From assembly GCA_963740065.1 (NCBI GenBank), contig CAVUCS010000001.1:496001-560000 (forward strand): 64,000 nucleotides of DNA, read 5' to 3'. Origin of the DNA: DASVDE01 sp963740065. GTDB taxonomy: Bacteria > Actinomycetota > Thermoleophilia > Solirubrobacterales > 70-9. Shown one piece after another: positions 23,441 to 30,990 of the stretch. The translations under genes were made by a program, and so were the position numbers. Below the pieces are notes generated by a model. That model saw only the letters and a list, made by a program, of their open reading frames with translations. It was not told the DNA's origin and did no database searches. Each line of letters starts with the position of its first letter. Position 1 is the first letter of the stretch.

Positions 23441-23530
23441 AGCCGACAATCGACGTCGACGAGCAAGACCGCAGGGCCCAAAAGACATCGGAGGACGACG
23501 CTACGGCCTATTGAGCGCTGGTTATTGCGG

Positions 23531-24094
23531 TCACTCACACCCCACGCCGTCCCCATCTGCATCCAGACCGTGGGGATCTGAGCCATAGACCTGCACCGGT
23601 CCGCTGACGTCGGCACAGTCAACGTCCGGCGGGTAGGGAGGTACACATCCGGAGTAGTTGGGGTCGCAGGTGGAGGATGCGTCTGTAGGTGGCGTGTCGC
23701 CAATTACTGGCGCTTGGGTCTCGGCCGTGACTGACGATTGAGCGCGCGCCACGGCGCGCCTCTTGGCCCTGATGGCTTGCCTCGTGCGACGACGTGCTGC
23801 AGCCGCACTTTCCCGCTGGCGCTCCATCTGCGCCCGCAGGCGGTCCACCTGCTCCATCTGTTGGCTGGTCGACGCGTCTCTGTCTGAGCTCTCTCCGCCG
23901 GAGGCAGCCCCTATGACAACCAAGACAACAAGGATTGGGATCCCCCATTGAGCCCAGGCGGGAAGACGCCGATACCCGGTGACGAAACCCTCACCCGGTC
24001 GCCTCCGAGTCTGTACGGCCCACCGTTCCCCATCCCAGTAGCGGTCCCTGGAGGGATCGCGAGGATCGGGGTACCAACCTGCCGGCGCAGCCAC
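23531..24094 (-). CDS. DUF2510-TM-excalibur domain protein
   Basis: The 187-aa protein begins with a DUF2510 motif (AGWYPDPRDPSRDRYWDGER), followed by one transmembrane helix (WGIPILVVLVVIGAASGG). A basic coiled coil (VDRLRAQMERQRESAAAARR) leads to a C-terminal excalibur module, VDCADVSGPVQVYG then DADGDGVGCE, a Ca2+-binding DxDxDGxxCE loop closed by cysteines. The excalibur end should be outside the cell. This domain order is typical of actinobacterial envelope proteins. Start GTG 24094 has TAGTGT 6 nt upstream. Confidence 0.82.
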   Translation of the reverse strand: MAAPAGWYPDPRDPSRDRYWDGERWAVQTRRRPGEGFVTGYRRLPAWAQWGIPILVVLVVIGAASGGESSDRDASTSQQMEQVDRLRAQMERQRESAAAARRRTRQAIRAKRRAVARAQSSVTAETQAPVIGDTPPTDASSTCDPNYSGCVPPYPPDVDCADVSGPVQVYGSDPHGLDADGDGVGCE

Positions 24095-24100
24095 AGCGAA

Positions 24101-24106
24101 ACACTA
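24101..24106 (-). promoter_or_regulatory. -10 box TAGTGT for the excalibur gene
   Basis: TAGTGT on the minus strand is 6 nt before GTG 24094. Confidence 0.5.
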
Positions 24107-24143
24107 TCTACGCGCCATACACAGCGCCAGGGCGACTGGGTGA

Positions 24144-24217
24144 TGCCGGAGGAGGGACTCGAACCCCCGACACGCGGATTATGATTCCGCTGCTCTAACC
24201 AGCTGAGCTACTCCGGC
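24144..24217 (-). tRNA. tRNA with CAU anticodon, probably tRNA-Met
   Basis: On the minus strand the acceptor GCCGGAG (24217-24211) pairs with CTCCGGC (24151-24145), with discriminator A at 24144. Anticodon stem GCGGA/TCCGC encloses ATCATAA, so the anticodon is CAT. D-arm TAGCTCAGCTGGTTAGAGC and T-loop GGTTCGAGTCC are regular. CCA is not encoded. The absence of initiator features argues for elongator Met; a lysidine-modified tRNA-Ile2 cannot be fully excluded. Confidence 0.93.
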
Positions 24218-24235
24218 GGGGACGGGATCGTAGCG

Positions 24236-24478
24236 ATGGCGGGGTGGTCGGCGGGGGCTGCGATCCTTGGGGCCGTGGGCTCTCGCGGGACTGGATGGGC
24301 AGCTATGCGGCCGGTGCTGGTTGGGTTCCTGCTTGCCGCGGATGCGTTTGTGGTGCCGGTGCTTGCGATTGCCCGGCCCGGCGGGTGGTTTCCGCCGTTT
24401 CTCGCCTTCGGCTCGATCTTGGTCGGGCTCATCTGGTTTGAGGCCTGGGCCGTGCGGCACCGGCACGACGACGACTGA
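24236..24478 (+). CDS. Small two-helix membrane protein
   Basis: The open frame of 80 aa holds two hydrophobic helices, PVLVGFLLAADAFVVPVLAI and FPPFLAFGSILVGLIWFEAW, ending in a polar HRHDDD tail. Translation may really begin at ATG 24305 (57 aa), which removes a Gly/Ala-rich lead of doubtful quality. No family is recognised. It sits between the tRNA and the aminopeptidase gene. Confidence 0.45.
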   Translation: MAGWSAGAAILGAVGSRGTGWAAMRPVLVGFLLAADAFVVPVLAIARPGGWFPPFLAFGSILVGLIWFEAWAVRHRHDDD

Positions 24479-24506
24479 GCGCTTCGCCGCTCCTGCGCTC
24501 GCCGGT

Positions 24507-24512
24507 TAGCCT
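24507..24512 (+). promoter_or_regulatory. -10 box TAGCCT for the aminopeptidase gene
   Basis: TAGCCT is 8 nt before ATG 24521. Confidence 0.5.
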
Positions 24513-24520
24513 TCGCCTCC

Positions 24521-25475
24521 ATGAGTGACGATCTTGAACGGGCGGTGCGGGCGGTTGTGCGCGACTGCCTCGGCGTCGCCGAGGGTGAGGAGGTGCTCGT
24601 CGTTTGCAATCCCGCCACTCAGGGGCTGGGGGAGCGGATGCGGGTTGAGGCCCAGGAGGCGGGCGCCGACGCGACGCTGACGGTGATCGCCGAGCGCGAC
24701 TCGCACGCGGCCGAGCCGCCGCGCCCCGTCGGCGCCGCGATGGCCGCCGCCGATGTCGTCCTCGCGCCGACTGATCCAGTCGCTTTCGCACACTGCCTCT
24801 CGCAAAGCCGCCAGCGAGGCCGGGGTGCGCATCGCCACCCTTCCCGGCGTCACCGAGGAGATGCTCTCCCGGGTGATGAGCGCCGACATGGCGGAGCTGC
24901 GCCGCCGGGGCGCCGCCGTCGCCGCCGCGCTCGACGCCGGCCAGGAGGCGCGGATCACCTGCGCTCGGGGCAGCGACTTGCGGCTCGGCCTTGAGGGGCG
25001 GACGGCGATCCCCGACGCCGGCGAGCTGACCGCCCGTGGCGCCTTCGGCAACCTGCCCTGCGGCGAGGGGTTCATCGCGCCGCTGGAGGGGACCGGGGAG
25101 GGGACGCTGGTCGTCGATGGCTCGATCGCCGGGGTTGGACTGGTCTCCGAGCCGGTCACGCTCACCGTTCGCGAAGGGCACCTCACCGAGGCCGACAACG
25201 CCGACGGCATAGCCCTGCTTGAGCTGCTCACCGCTCACGGCTCAGATGGGACCAACGTCGCCGAGCTGGGGATCGGGACCAACGAGAAGGCGATCCTGAC
25301 CGGCGAGATCCTCGAGGACGAGAAGATCCTCGGCACCGCTCACATTGCTTTCGGCGCCTCCGCGGCAATCGGCGGCACGGTCCAGGTTCCGGTCCACCTC
25401 GACTGCGTGGTGCTCGAGCCGACGGTGGAGATCGACGGCGAGCCACTCGTCCGCGCCGGCGAGCTCCTGGTCTGA
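24521..25475 (+). CDS. M29-like (aminopeptidase T, COG2309) metallopeptidase, frameshifted
   Basis: Two frames form one protein of about 317 aa. The first (from 24521) gives LERAVRAVVRDCLGVAEGEE and a Rossmann-like domain ending AAADVVLAPTD. The second resumes at QSLSHTASRKAASEAGVRIA, where the family expects SLSHT, if one base is dropped at about 24776. The C-terminal domain has candidate metal ligands: NLPCGEGFIAP (Glu), GTAHIAFGAS (His) and VPVHLDCVVL (His, Asp), as in M29 aminopeptidases. It probably trims peptides in the cytosol. The formiminotransferase gene follows after 5 nt. Confidence 0.8.
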
Positions 25476-25480
25476 GCCGT

Positions 25481-26368
25481 ATGCCCCTGCTCGCCGTCCC
25501 CAACGTTTCCGAGGGGCGCGACGCCGGTCGCATCGATGCGCTGGAGAAGGCCTTCTCACGCGGGGCCACCCTGCTCGACCGCCACTCCGACGCCGATCAC
25601 AATCGCACCGTCTTCACTCTCGCCGGCTCGCCCGGCGCGCTGCTCGACGCCCTCGCCTGCGGCGCGGAGGAAGCGGCCGCGACGCTCGACATGAGCTCGC
25701 ACGAGGGCCTGCACCCGGCAATCGGCGCTCTCGATGTCTGCCCGGTGGTCTGGCTCGATCCCGCCGATCGCGCCGCCGCGCGCATCGAGGCGGTCGAGGT
25801 GGCCGATCAAATTGGTGGGCTCGATATCCCGGTCTTTCTCTACGGCGAGCTGGCGACCCGCCCCGAACACGCCGAGCGCGCCTACTTTCGCAATGGCGGG
25901 CTCGCTGAGTTGTGGCTGCGGATGGAGGGGGGAGGGTTGAGATCCGACCGGGGTCCCGACCTGCCGCACCGCACCGCCGGCGTCACCCTGGTCACCGCCC
26001 GCCCGCCGCTCGCCGCCTTCAACGTCGAGCTGGAGGGGGGCGATCTCGACGCCGCCCGCGCCGTCGCCGCCGGGCTGCGGGAGTCGGGTGGGGGATTGCC
26101 CGGCGTGCGGGCGATCGGGCTGCCGATCGCCGGCGGTCGCACTCAGGTCTCGACCAACGTCCACGATCCTTTGGCGGTGCCGCTGGCGCGCGTGGTCGAG
26201 CGGGTGCGCGACCTCGCCGCGCCACTCGACGCCCGCCCGGTCGAGGCAGAGCTGATCGGCCTCATCCCTGAGGCCGCCCTCATCGACTATCCGGATGAGG
26301 TGCCGATTCGAGGCTTCGACCCCGCCCTGCACACGATCGAGCAGCGGCTTCCGGCGGGCCCTCGGTAG
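25481..26368 (+). CDS. Glutamate formimidoyltransferase-family protein
   Basis: The 295-aa protein matches the formiminotransferase N- and C-subdomains: LAVPNVSEGRDAGRIDALE, HSDADHNRTVFTLAG, HEGLHPAIGALDVCPVVWL and VSTNVHDPLAVPLARVVERV. The family moves the formimino group of formiminoglutamate to tetrahydrofolate in histidine breakdown. The cyclodeaminase domain is absent, as in many stand-alone versions, and no other hut gene is in the window, so the substrate remains an inference. It is coupled to the peptidase upstream. Confidence 0.82.
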   Translation: MPLLAVPNVSEGRDAGRIDALEKAFSRGATLLDRHSDADHNRTVFTLAGSPGALLDALACGAEEAAATLDMSSHEGLHPAIGALDVCPVVWLDPADRAAARIEAVEVADQIGGLDIPVFLYGELATRPEHAERAYFRNGGLAELWLRMEGGGLRSDRGPDLPHRTAGVTLVTARPPLAAFNVELEGGDLDAARAVAAGLRESGGGLPGVRAIGLPIAGGRTQVSTNVHDPLAVPLARVVERVRDLAAPLDARPVEAELIGLIPEAALIDYPDEVPIRGFDPALHTIEQRLPAGPR

Positions 26369-26371
26369 ATT
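26366..26371 (+). promoter_or_regulatory. -10 box TAGATT for the 26380 gene
   Basis: TAGATT overlaps the stop of the preceding gene and is 8 nt before ATG 26380. Confidence 0.4.
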
Positions 26372-26379
26372 CCAAGGCG

Positions 26380-26739
26380 ATGGCCCAGACCAAGAAGAAG
26401 CGCCGCCGCAAGCGCCGTGGCACCCAGGGGGGGCGCGTCGACACCAGACGCCGCGCTTCCCGTCCCCGCACCCGCGAGGAGGCAAAAGCCCGCGCCCGCT
26501 CCGGCCGCAACACGCCGCGAATCGACTCGCCGCCGACCTGGCGCAGCTCGGTCCTCCGCGGCGTTATCGCCGCCGTCATCTTCTTCGTATTGCTGCTGGT
26601 TCTCTTCAAACGCCCGATTGGCGCGTCACTCGCCCTCGGCGCCTTCATGCTCGTCTTCTACATCCCCGCCGGCTACTACATCGACTCGATGATGTGGCGC
26701 CGCCGGGAGCGAGCCAAACTGCGCGCGCGGGAGAAGTAG
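26380..26739 (+). CDS. Basic-headed two-helix membrane protein
   Basis: The 119-aa product starts with a very basic, probably cytosolic or nucleic-acid-facing region (TKKKRRRKRRGTQGGRVDTR and following). Two close helices, VIAAVIFFVLLLVLF and ASLALGAFMLVFYIPAGYYI, come next, and it ends with another basic stretch RRRERAKLRAREK. Function unknown. Its stop overlaps the MBL gene start by one base, indicating co-transcription. Confidence 0.65.
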   Translation: MAQTKKKRRRKRRGTQGGRVDTRRRASRPRTREEAKARARSGRNTPRIDSPPTWRSSVLRGVIAAVIFFVLLLVLFKRPIGASLALGAFMLVFYIPAGYYIDSMMWRRRERAKLRAREK

Positions 26740-27383
26740 TGGCGCTCGGCGTCGAGATGCTCACCGTCGGGCAGATCGCCGAAAACTGTTTCCTGTTTCG
26801 CAAAGAGGGCTCCGAGAAGGCGCTGATCGTCGACCCGGGCGAGGAGCCCGAGCGCATTCTCGCCGCGGTTGAGGAGATGGGAGTGAGCGTCGAGGCGATC
26901 CTCCTCACCCACTGCCATTTCGACCACATCGGCGCCGTCACACCGGTGGCGAAGGCGACGGGCGCTCCGGTCTACTGCCCGGAGATCGAGGTACCGATCC
27001 TGGCGGACATCATGACCTTCGTCCCCTGGCCCGGATTTGGCCCCTACGAGAGCTACGACGCGGACCACACGGTCAGAGGCGGGGAGACGTTGGAGCTGGC
27101 GGGGCTGGAGCTCGACGTGATCTTCACCCCCGGCCACAGTCCCGGCCACGTCACCTACTCGGTGCGGGGCGAGGACACCCTCTTCTCCGGCGACGTTCTC
27201 TTTCAGGGGTCGGTGGGGCGCGTCGACTTGCCCGGCGGCGACGGGCCGACGCTGATGCGCTCGATCCAAGGCCTGCTCGACTCCCACCCCGACCAAACCA
27301 CGGTCTACCCGGGGCACATGGGGATCACCACCCTGGGCGCCGAGCGAGCCTCCAATCCGTTCTTGCTGGAACTGGCGCGGTAG
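26739..27383 (+). CDS. MBL-fold hydrolase, glyoxalase II-like
   Basis: The 214-aa metallo-beta-lactamase-fold protein contains THCHFDHIGAV (HxHxDH), GHSPGHVTYSV with the next His ligand, LFSGDVLFQGSVGR with the bridging Asp, and YPGHMGITTLG with the last His. That is the complete binuclear Zn/Fe set of YcbL/GloB-like thioester hydrolases. GTG 26739 (overlapping the upstream TAG) is taken as start; ATG 26757 is an alternative. The longer frame upstream of 26739 is a shadow. The VOC protein at 15705 could be a functional partner in aldehyde detoxification. Confidence 0.85.
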   Translation: MALGVEMLTVGQIAENCFLFRKEGSEKALIVDPGEEPERILAAVEEMGVSVEAILLTHCHFDHIGAVTPVAKATGAPVYCPEIEVPILADIMTFVPWPGFGPYESYDADHTVRGGETLELAGLELDVIFTPGHSPGHVTYSVRGEDTLFSGDVLFQGSVGRVDLPGGDGPTLMRSIQGLLDSHPDQTTVYPGHMGITTLGAERASNPFLLELAR

Positions 27384-27400
27384 CGCCCGCGCCGCGCAGG

Positions 27401-27406
27401 TAAGGT
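27401..27406 (+). promoter_or_regulatory. -10 box TAAGGT for hisS-aspS
   Basis: TAAGGT is 7 nt before GTG 27414. Confidence 0.5.
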
Positions 27407-27413
27407 CGCGCCC

Positions 27414-28658
27414 GTGAGCGCCAAGTACCAGGCACCCCGCGGCACCTTCGACGTCCTGCCCGAGACCGCCCGCGCCCGCGCCCGCGTGCAGGGCGCCGCC
27501 GAGGCGATTTTCGCCCGCGCCGGCTATGAGGCGATCGCCACGCCCGCCTTCGAGGACACCGAGCTGTTCGAGCGCGGGGTCGGGCGCTCCACCGACATCG
27601 TCCGCAAGGAGATGTTCACCTTCGAGGACAAGGGAGGGCGCAGCATCACCCTGCGCCCGGAGGGGACGGCGCCGATCTGCCGCGCCTACCTCGAGCACGG
27701 GATGCACAAGCTGGCGCAGCCGGTGAAGCTCTCCTACGTCGGCCCCTTCTTCCGCCACGAGCGCCCCCAGGCCGGCCGCTACCGCCAGTTCCACCAGATC
27801 GGCGCCGAGTGCATCGGGAGCGACTCGCCACTGGCCGACGCCGAGACGATCATGTTGCTCGCCGACCTCTTGGCCGAGCTGGGTGTGCCCGGGGTGGAGC
27901 TGCGGCTGGGGAGTCTCGGGTCGCTCGATGCGCGCCGCGCCTACCTGGAGGAGTTGAAGGCGCACCTGCACGCGCACGAGGGAGAGCTGTCGCGAGACGT
28001 TCGCGAGCGGATCGACGTCAACCCGCTGCGCGCCTTCGACTCCGACGACGAGGGGACGCGGGGGGTGATGGCGAGCGCGCCGACGATCGTCGACGGGCTC
28101 GAGGGCGAGGATGCCGAGCACTTCGCCGAGGTTCGCGCGCTGCTCGATTCCGCCGGGGTCGCCTATGAGATCGACCCGACCCTGGTCCGCGGCCTCGACT
28201 ACTACACGCGCACGATCTTCTCCTTCGTTTGCGACGCGCTCGGCGCCCAGTCCGAAATCGGCGGAGGCGGCCGCTACGACGGTTTGATCGAGCAGCTCGG
28301 CGGCCCCGCCACACCGGCGGTGGGATGGGCGGCGGGGATCGAGCGGATCCTGCTCGCCCTCGGCGAGGAAGCCGAGGCGCCTGGGCGCGACGCCTTCGTC
28401 GCGGTCGCCGACGACGGCCAGCGGCAGCGAGCGATGGCGCTGGTCGGCGAGCTTCGCCACGCCGGGCTTTCGGCCGAGGTCGACCTCGGCGGGCGCGCGA
28501 TGAAGGGACAGCTGAAACACGCCGATCGGATCGGCGCCCGGCGCGTCGTCATCCTTGAGGCCGACGGCTCGGCGCAGTTGCGTGAGATGGAATCCGGCGA
28601 ACAGCGCGAAGTCGACACCGCAAAGCTGATCGACGAGCTGACAGGGGGAGAGGCATGA
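27414..28658 (+). CDS. hisS: Histidine-tRNA ligase
   Basis: The 414-aa class II synthetase has the N-terminal APRGTFDVLPE motif, motif 2 VGPFFRHERPQAGRYRQFHQ, the HisA motif LVRGLDYYTRTIFSF and motif 3 GGGGRYDGLIEQLGG. A C-terminal anticodon-binding domain (from about 320) completes it. It charges tRNA-His in the cytosol. Start is GTG 27414, on a predicted leaderless mRNA. The stop overlaps aspS by 4 nt (ATGA), the classic hisS-aspS operon. Confidence 0.96.
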   Translation: MSAKYQAPRGTFDVLPETARARARVQGAAEAIFARAGYEAIATPAFEDTELFERGVGRSTDIVRKEMFTFEDKGGRSITLRPEGTAPICRAYLEHGMHKLAQPVKLSYVGPFFRHERPQAGRYRQFHQIGAECIGSDSPLADAETIMLLADLLAELGVPGVELRLGSLGSLDARRAYLEELKAHLHAHEGELSRDVRERIDVNPLRAFDSDDEGTRGVMASAPTIVDGLEGEDAEHFAEVRALLDSAGVAYEIDPTLVRGLDYYTRTIFSFVCDALGAQSEIGGGGRYDGLIEQLGGPATPAVGWAAGIERILLALGEEAEAPGRDAFVAVADDGQRQRAMALVGELRHAGLSAEVDLGGRAMKGQLKHADRIGARRVVILEADGSAQLREMESGEQREVDTAKLIDELTGGEA

Positions 28659-30452
28659 GTGAGTTCCCGGCGCTGAGCGCCAACGGTTACCGCGACACCT
28701 GGTGTGGGCAAGTGCTGGGCGAGCGGGTCGATTCCGAGGCGCGAGTCGCCGGCTGGGTCCACCGCCGGCGCGACCACGGCGGGCTGATCTTCATTGACCT
28801 GCGCGACCGCACCGGCATAGTCCAGCTCGTCTTCAACCCCGACACCTCCGGCGAGTCGTTCGAGCTGGCTCACAAGCTGCGCGCCGAAGACGTGCTGAGC
28901 GCGGCGGGGCAAGTCGTCCGGCGCTCCGAGGAAACGATCAACCGGGACCTGCCGACCGGGGAGGTCGAGCTACAGGTAGCCACCGCCGAGCTTCTCGCCG
29001 ACGCCGAGACGCCTCCCTTCCAGATAGAGGGGTTCTCCGGGCGAGGTTGGGGAGGACGCGCGCTTGCGCTACCGCTATCTCGATCTTCGCCGCGAGCAGA
29101 TGCGCGACGCGATGGTGCTGCGCCACAAGGTAACCGCGGCGATGCGCGAGTTCCTCGACGCCGAGGGGTTCCTCGACATCGAGACCCCGGTGCTGACCCG
29201 CTCCACTCCGGAGGGCGCCCGCGACTTCCTCGTCCCCAGTCGCCTTCAGTCCGGCTCCTTCTACGCGCTGCCGCAATCGCCCCAGCTGTTCAAGCAGATG
29301 CTGATGGTGGCCGGGTTCGAGCGTTACTACCAGGTGGCCCGCTGCTTTCGCGACGAGGATCTGCGCGCCGACCGCCAGCCCGACTTCACCCAGCTCGACA
29401 TCGAGATGTCCTTCGTCGACGGCGAGGACGTCATCGCCCTCAATGAGCGGCTGTTGAAGCACGTTTTCGAGAAGGCCGGGGGGCCGGATATCGAGCTCCC
29501 CATCCCACGCATGTGCCACGCCGAGGCGATGGGTCGCTTCGGCACCGACCGGCCCGACCTGCGCTTCGGCCTGGAGTTGGTTGACCTCGGCGACGCCCTG
29601 CGCGAGACCGAGTTCAAGGTCTTCCGCTCGGTGTTGGATGGCGGCGGCTCGATTCGCGGCATCAACGCCGGCCGCCGGGAGATGCCGCGCTCGGAGCTGG
29701 ACGGGCTGATCTCCCGCGCTCAGGAGCTGGGGGCGAAGGGGCTGGTCTGGGCCTTCCGCGAGGGCGACGGCTGGCGCTCGCCGACCGCAAAGTTCCTCAG
29801 CGAGGCGGAGTTGGCCGGCCTGAACGAGCGTCTCGGCGCCGAGGAAGGGGACCTGCTGCTGCTGGTCGCCGATGAGCGCAGGGTCACCGATGCCGTTCTC
29901 GGACAGATGCGGCTCGACCTGGCCGAGCGCTTCGGCCTGATCGACGAGAGAGAGCACCAGCTGGTCTGGATCGTCGATTGGCCCCTGATGGAGTGGAACG
30001 ACGACGAGCGTCGCTGGGACGCGCTGCACCACCCCTTCACGGCTTCCGCCGGGGACTTCGACCCGGAGAGCCCCGGGGATGCTCGTGCCCTCGCCTACGA
30101 CATCGTCTGGAACGGCCAGGAGATGGGGGGCGGCTCGATCCGTATCCACGACGCCGAGGTTCAGCAGAAGGTTTTCGCCGCGCTCGGCATTGACGCTGAG
30201 GAAGCCGAGGCGCGCTTCGGCTTCCTGCTGGAGGCGCTGCGCTATGGCGCGCCGCCTCATGGCGGCATCGCCTACGGGCTGGACCGGATCGTCCAGAAGC
30301 TCGCCGGCGCCGACTCAATCCGCGATGTGATCGCCTTCCCGAAGACGGCATCCGGCACCGACGCGCTTACGGGCGCGCCCGCCCCGGTGGGGGAGATTCA
30401 ATTGCGCGACCTCGGGATCGCTCTGCACAAGAGAGGCCTCGCCGGGCACTGA
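28655..30452 (+). CDS. aspS: Aspartate-tRNA ligase, frameshifted
   Basis: The protein is about 598 aa after correction. The OB-fold anticodon domain comes first (VAGWVHRRRDHGGLIFIDLR). The frame then breaks at about 29042: the expected EVGEDARLRYRYLDLRR continues one frame over if one base is removed from tccgggcgag. The rest is intact: class II motif 2 RCFRDEDLRADRQPDFTQLD, the GAD insertion and motif 3 AYGLDRIVQKLAG. Because the enzyme is essential, a sequencing indel is far more likely than gene loss. Whether it also makes Asp-tRNA-Asn cannot be read reliably here. The stop overlaps the next ATG by one base. Confidence 0.93.
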
Positions 30453-30736
30453 TGGGCCTCCGGGACTGGCTTCCGCGCTCCTGGCGTCCCGCGCCTGGCC
30501 CCGGGCAGACCCCCGTCCACGTAGACGACCCCGCCTTCGATTCCTGGGAGGTTGTTCGCGACTTCGGCGACGTGAAGACGGCACGGGCGTGGCACCAGGC
30601 TTTGGCCGATGTCGGCATCGAGGCGACGCTCACCGCCGACTGGCCACTCGACCGTTTCGGCCGCGGCGACATCGCCCTCCGGGTCCTCCCCGAGGACTGG
30701 AGCGAGGCGGAATTGCTGCTCTCAAATCTCGACTAA
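30452..30736 (+). CDS. DUF2007-like small protein
   Basis: A 94-aa cytosolic protein: a Pro-rich head, then a ferredoxin-like beta-alpha-beta pattern WEVVRDFGDVKTARAWHQAL, VGIEATLTADW and LRVLPEDWSEAELLLSNL, resembling DUF2007 (putative signal-transducing) proteins. Function unknown. It is translationally coupled to aspS by TGATG and is the last gene before the 6S RNA. Confidence 0.6.
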   Translation: MGLRDWLPRSWRPAPGPGQTPVHVDDPAFDSWEVVRDFGDVKTARAWHQALADVGIEATLTADWPLDRFGRGDIALRVLPEDWSEAELLLSNLD

Positions 30737-30766
30737 AAATGGGTGGCCGCAGCGCCCCCGCGGTGG

Positions 30767-30772
30767 TACGGT
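30767..30772 (+). promoter_or_regulatory. -10 box TACGGT of the 6S RNA
   Basis: TACGGT ends 6 nt before G30779, which is the first base of the closing stem of the RNA. Confidence 0.55.
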
Positions 30773-30778
30773 TGAACC

Positions 30779-30937
30779 GAGGCTCGAGCCCGTACGAGAG
30801 CCGTCTCACCGTTTGACCCAACACAAACGGCGCGGGAGCCGAATGTCTTCCCTCCCCTTGGGGTTTGGAAGCGGGCACCCACCTTCATTGAAGGGATCAA
30901 AGCCAGAGGCGGCAACGGCGGGCTGGAGCCTCTTTTT
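30779..30937 (+). ncRNA. ssrS: 6S RNA
   Basis: The region folds as 6S RNA. A closing stem pairs 30779-30792 with 30919-30932 (13 of 14 bp). A second stem pairs GCCGTCTC (30800-30807) with GAGGCGGC (30906-30913). A large central bubble follows, then a terminal hairpin (CTTCC at 30848-30852 with GGAAG at 30867-30871). The 3' side of the bubble reads CACCTTCATTGAAGGGATCA, the counterpart of the conserved small hairpin in E. coli 6S (CCUUG-AAC-CAAGG followed by GUUCAA). A T5 run ends it at 30937. In Bacillus 6S-1 also lies downstream of aspS. It would mimic an open promoter and sequester the housekeeping RNA polymerase holoenzyme. Confidence 0.85.
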
Positions 30938-30990
30938 GCGAGCTCGATTACTTTGTGATTGAACCCTTTACTGCGCGATCTGCTGGATCG

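Noticed and set aside
24144..24217. tRNA-fMet for the CAU tRNA
   Set aside because: The first pair is a normal G-C and the D-arm and anticodon stem are of the elongator type; initiator-specific features are not seen.
26676..28520. Minus-strand frame of 614 codons opposite the MBL gene and hisS
   Set aside because: Antisense to conserved HisS motifs; no start signal or domain.
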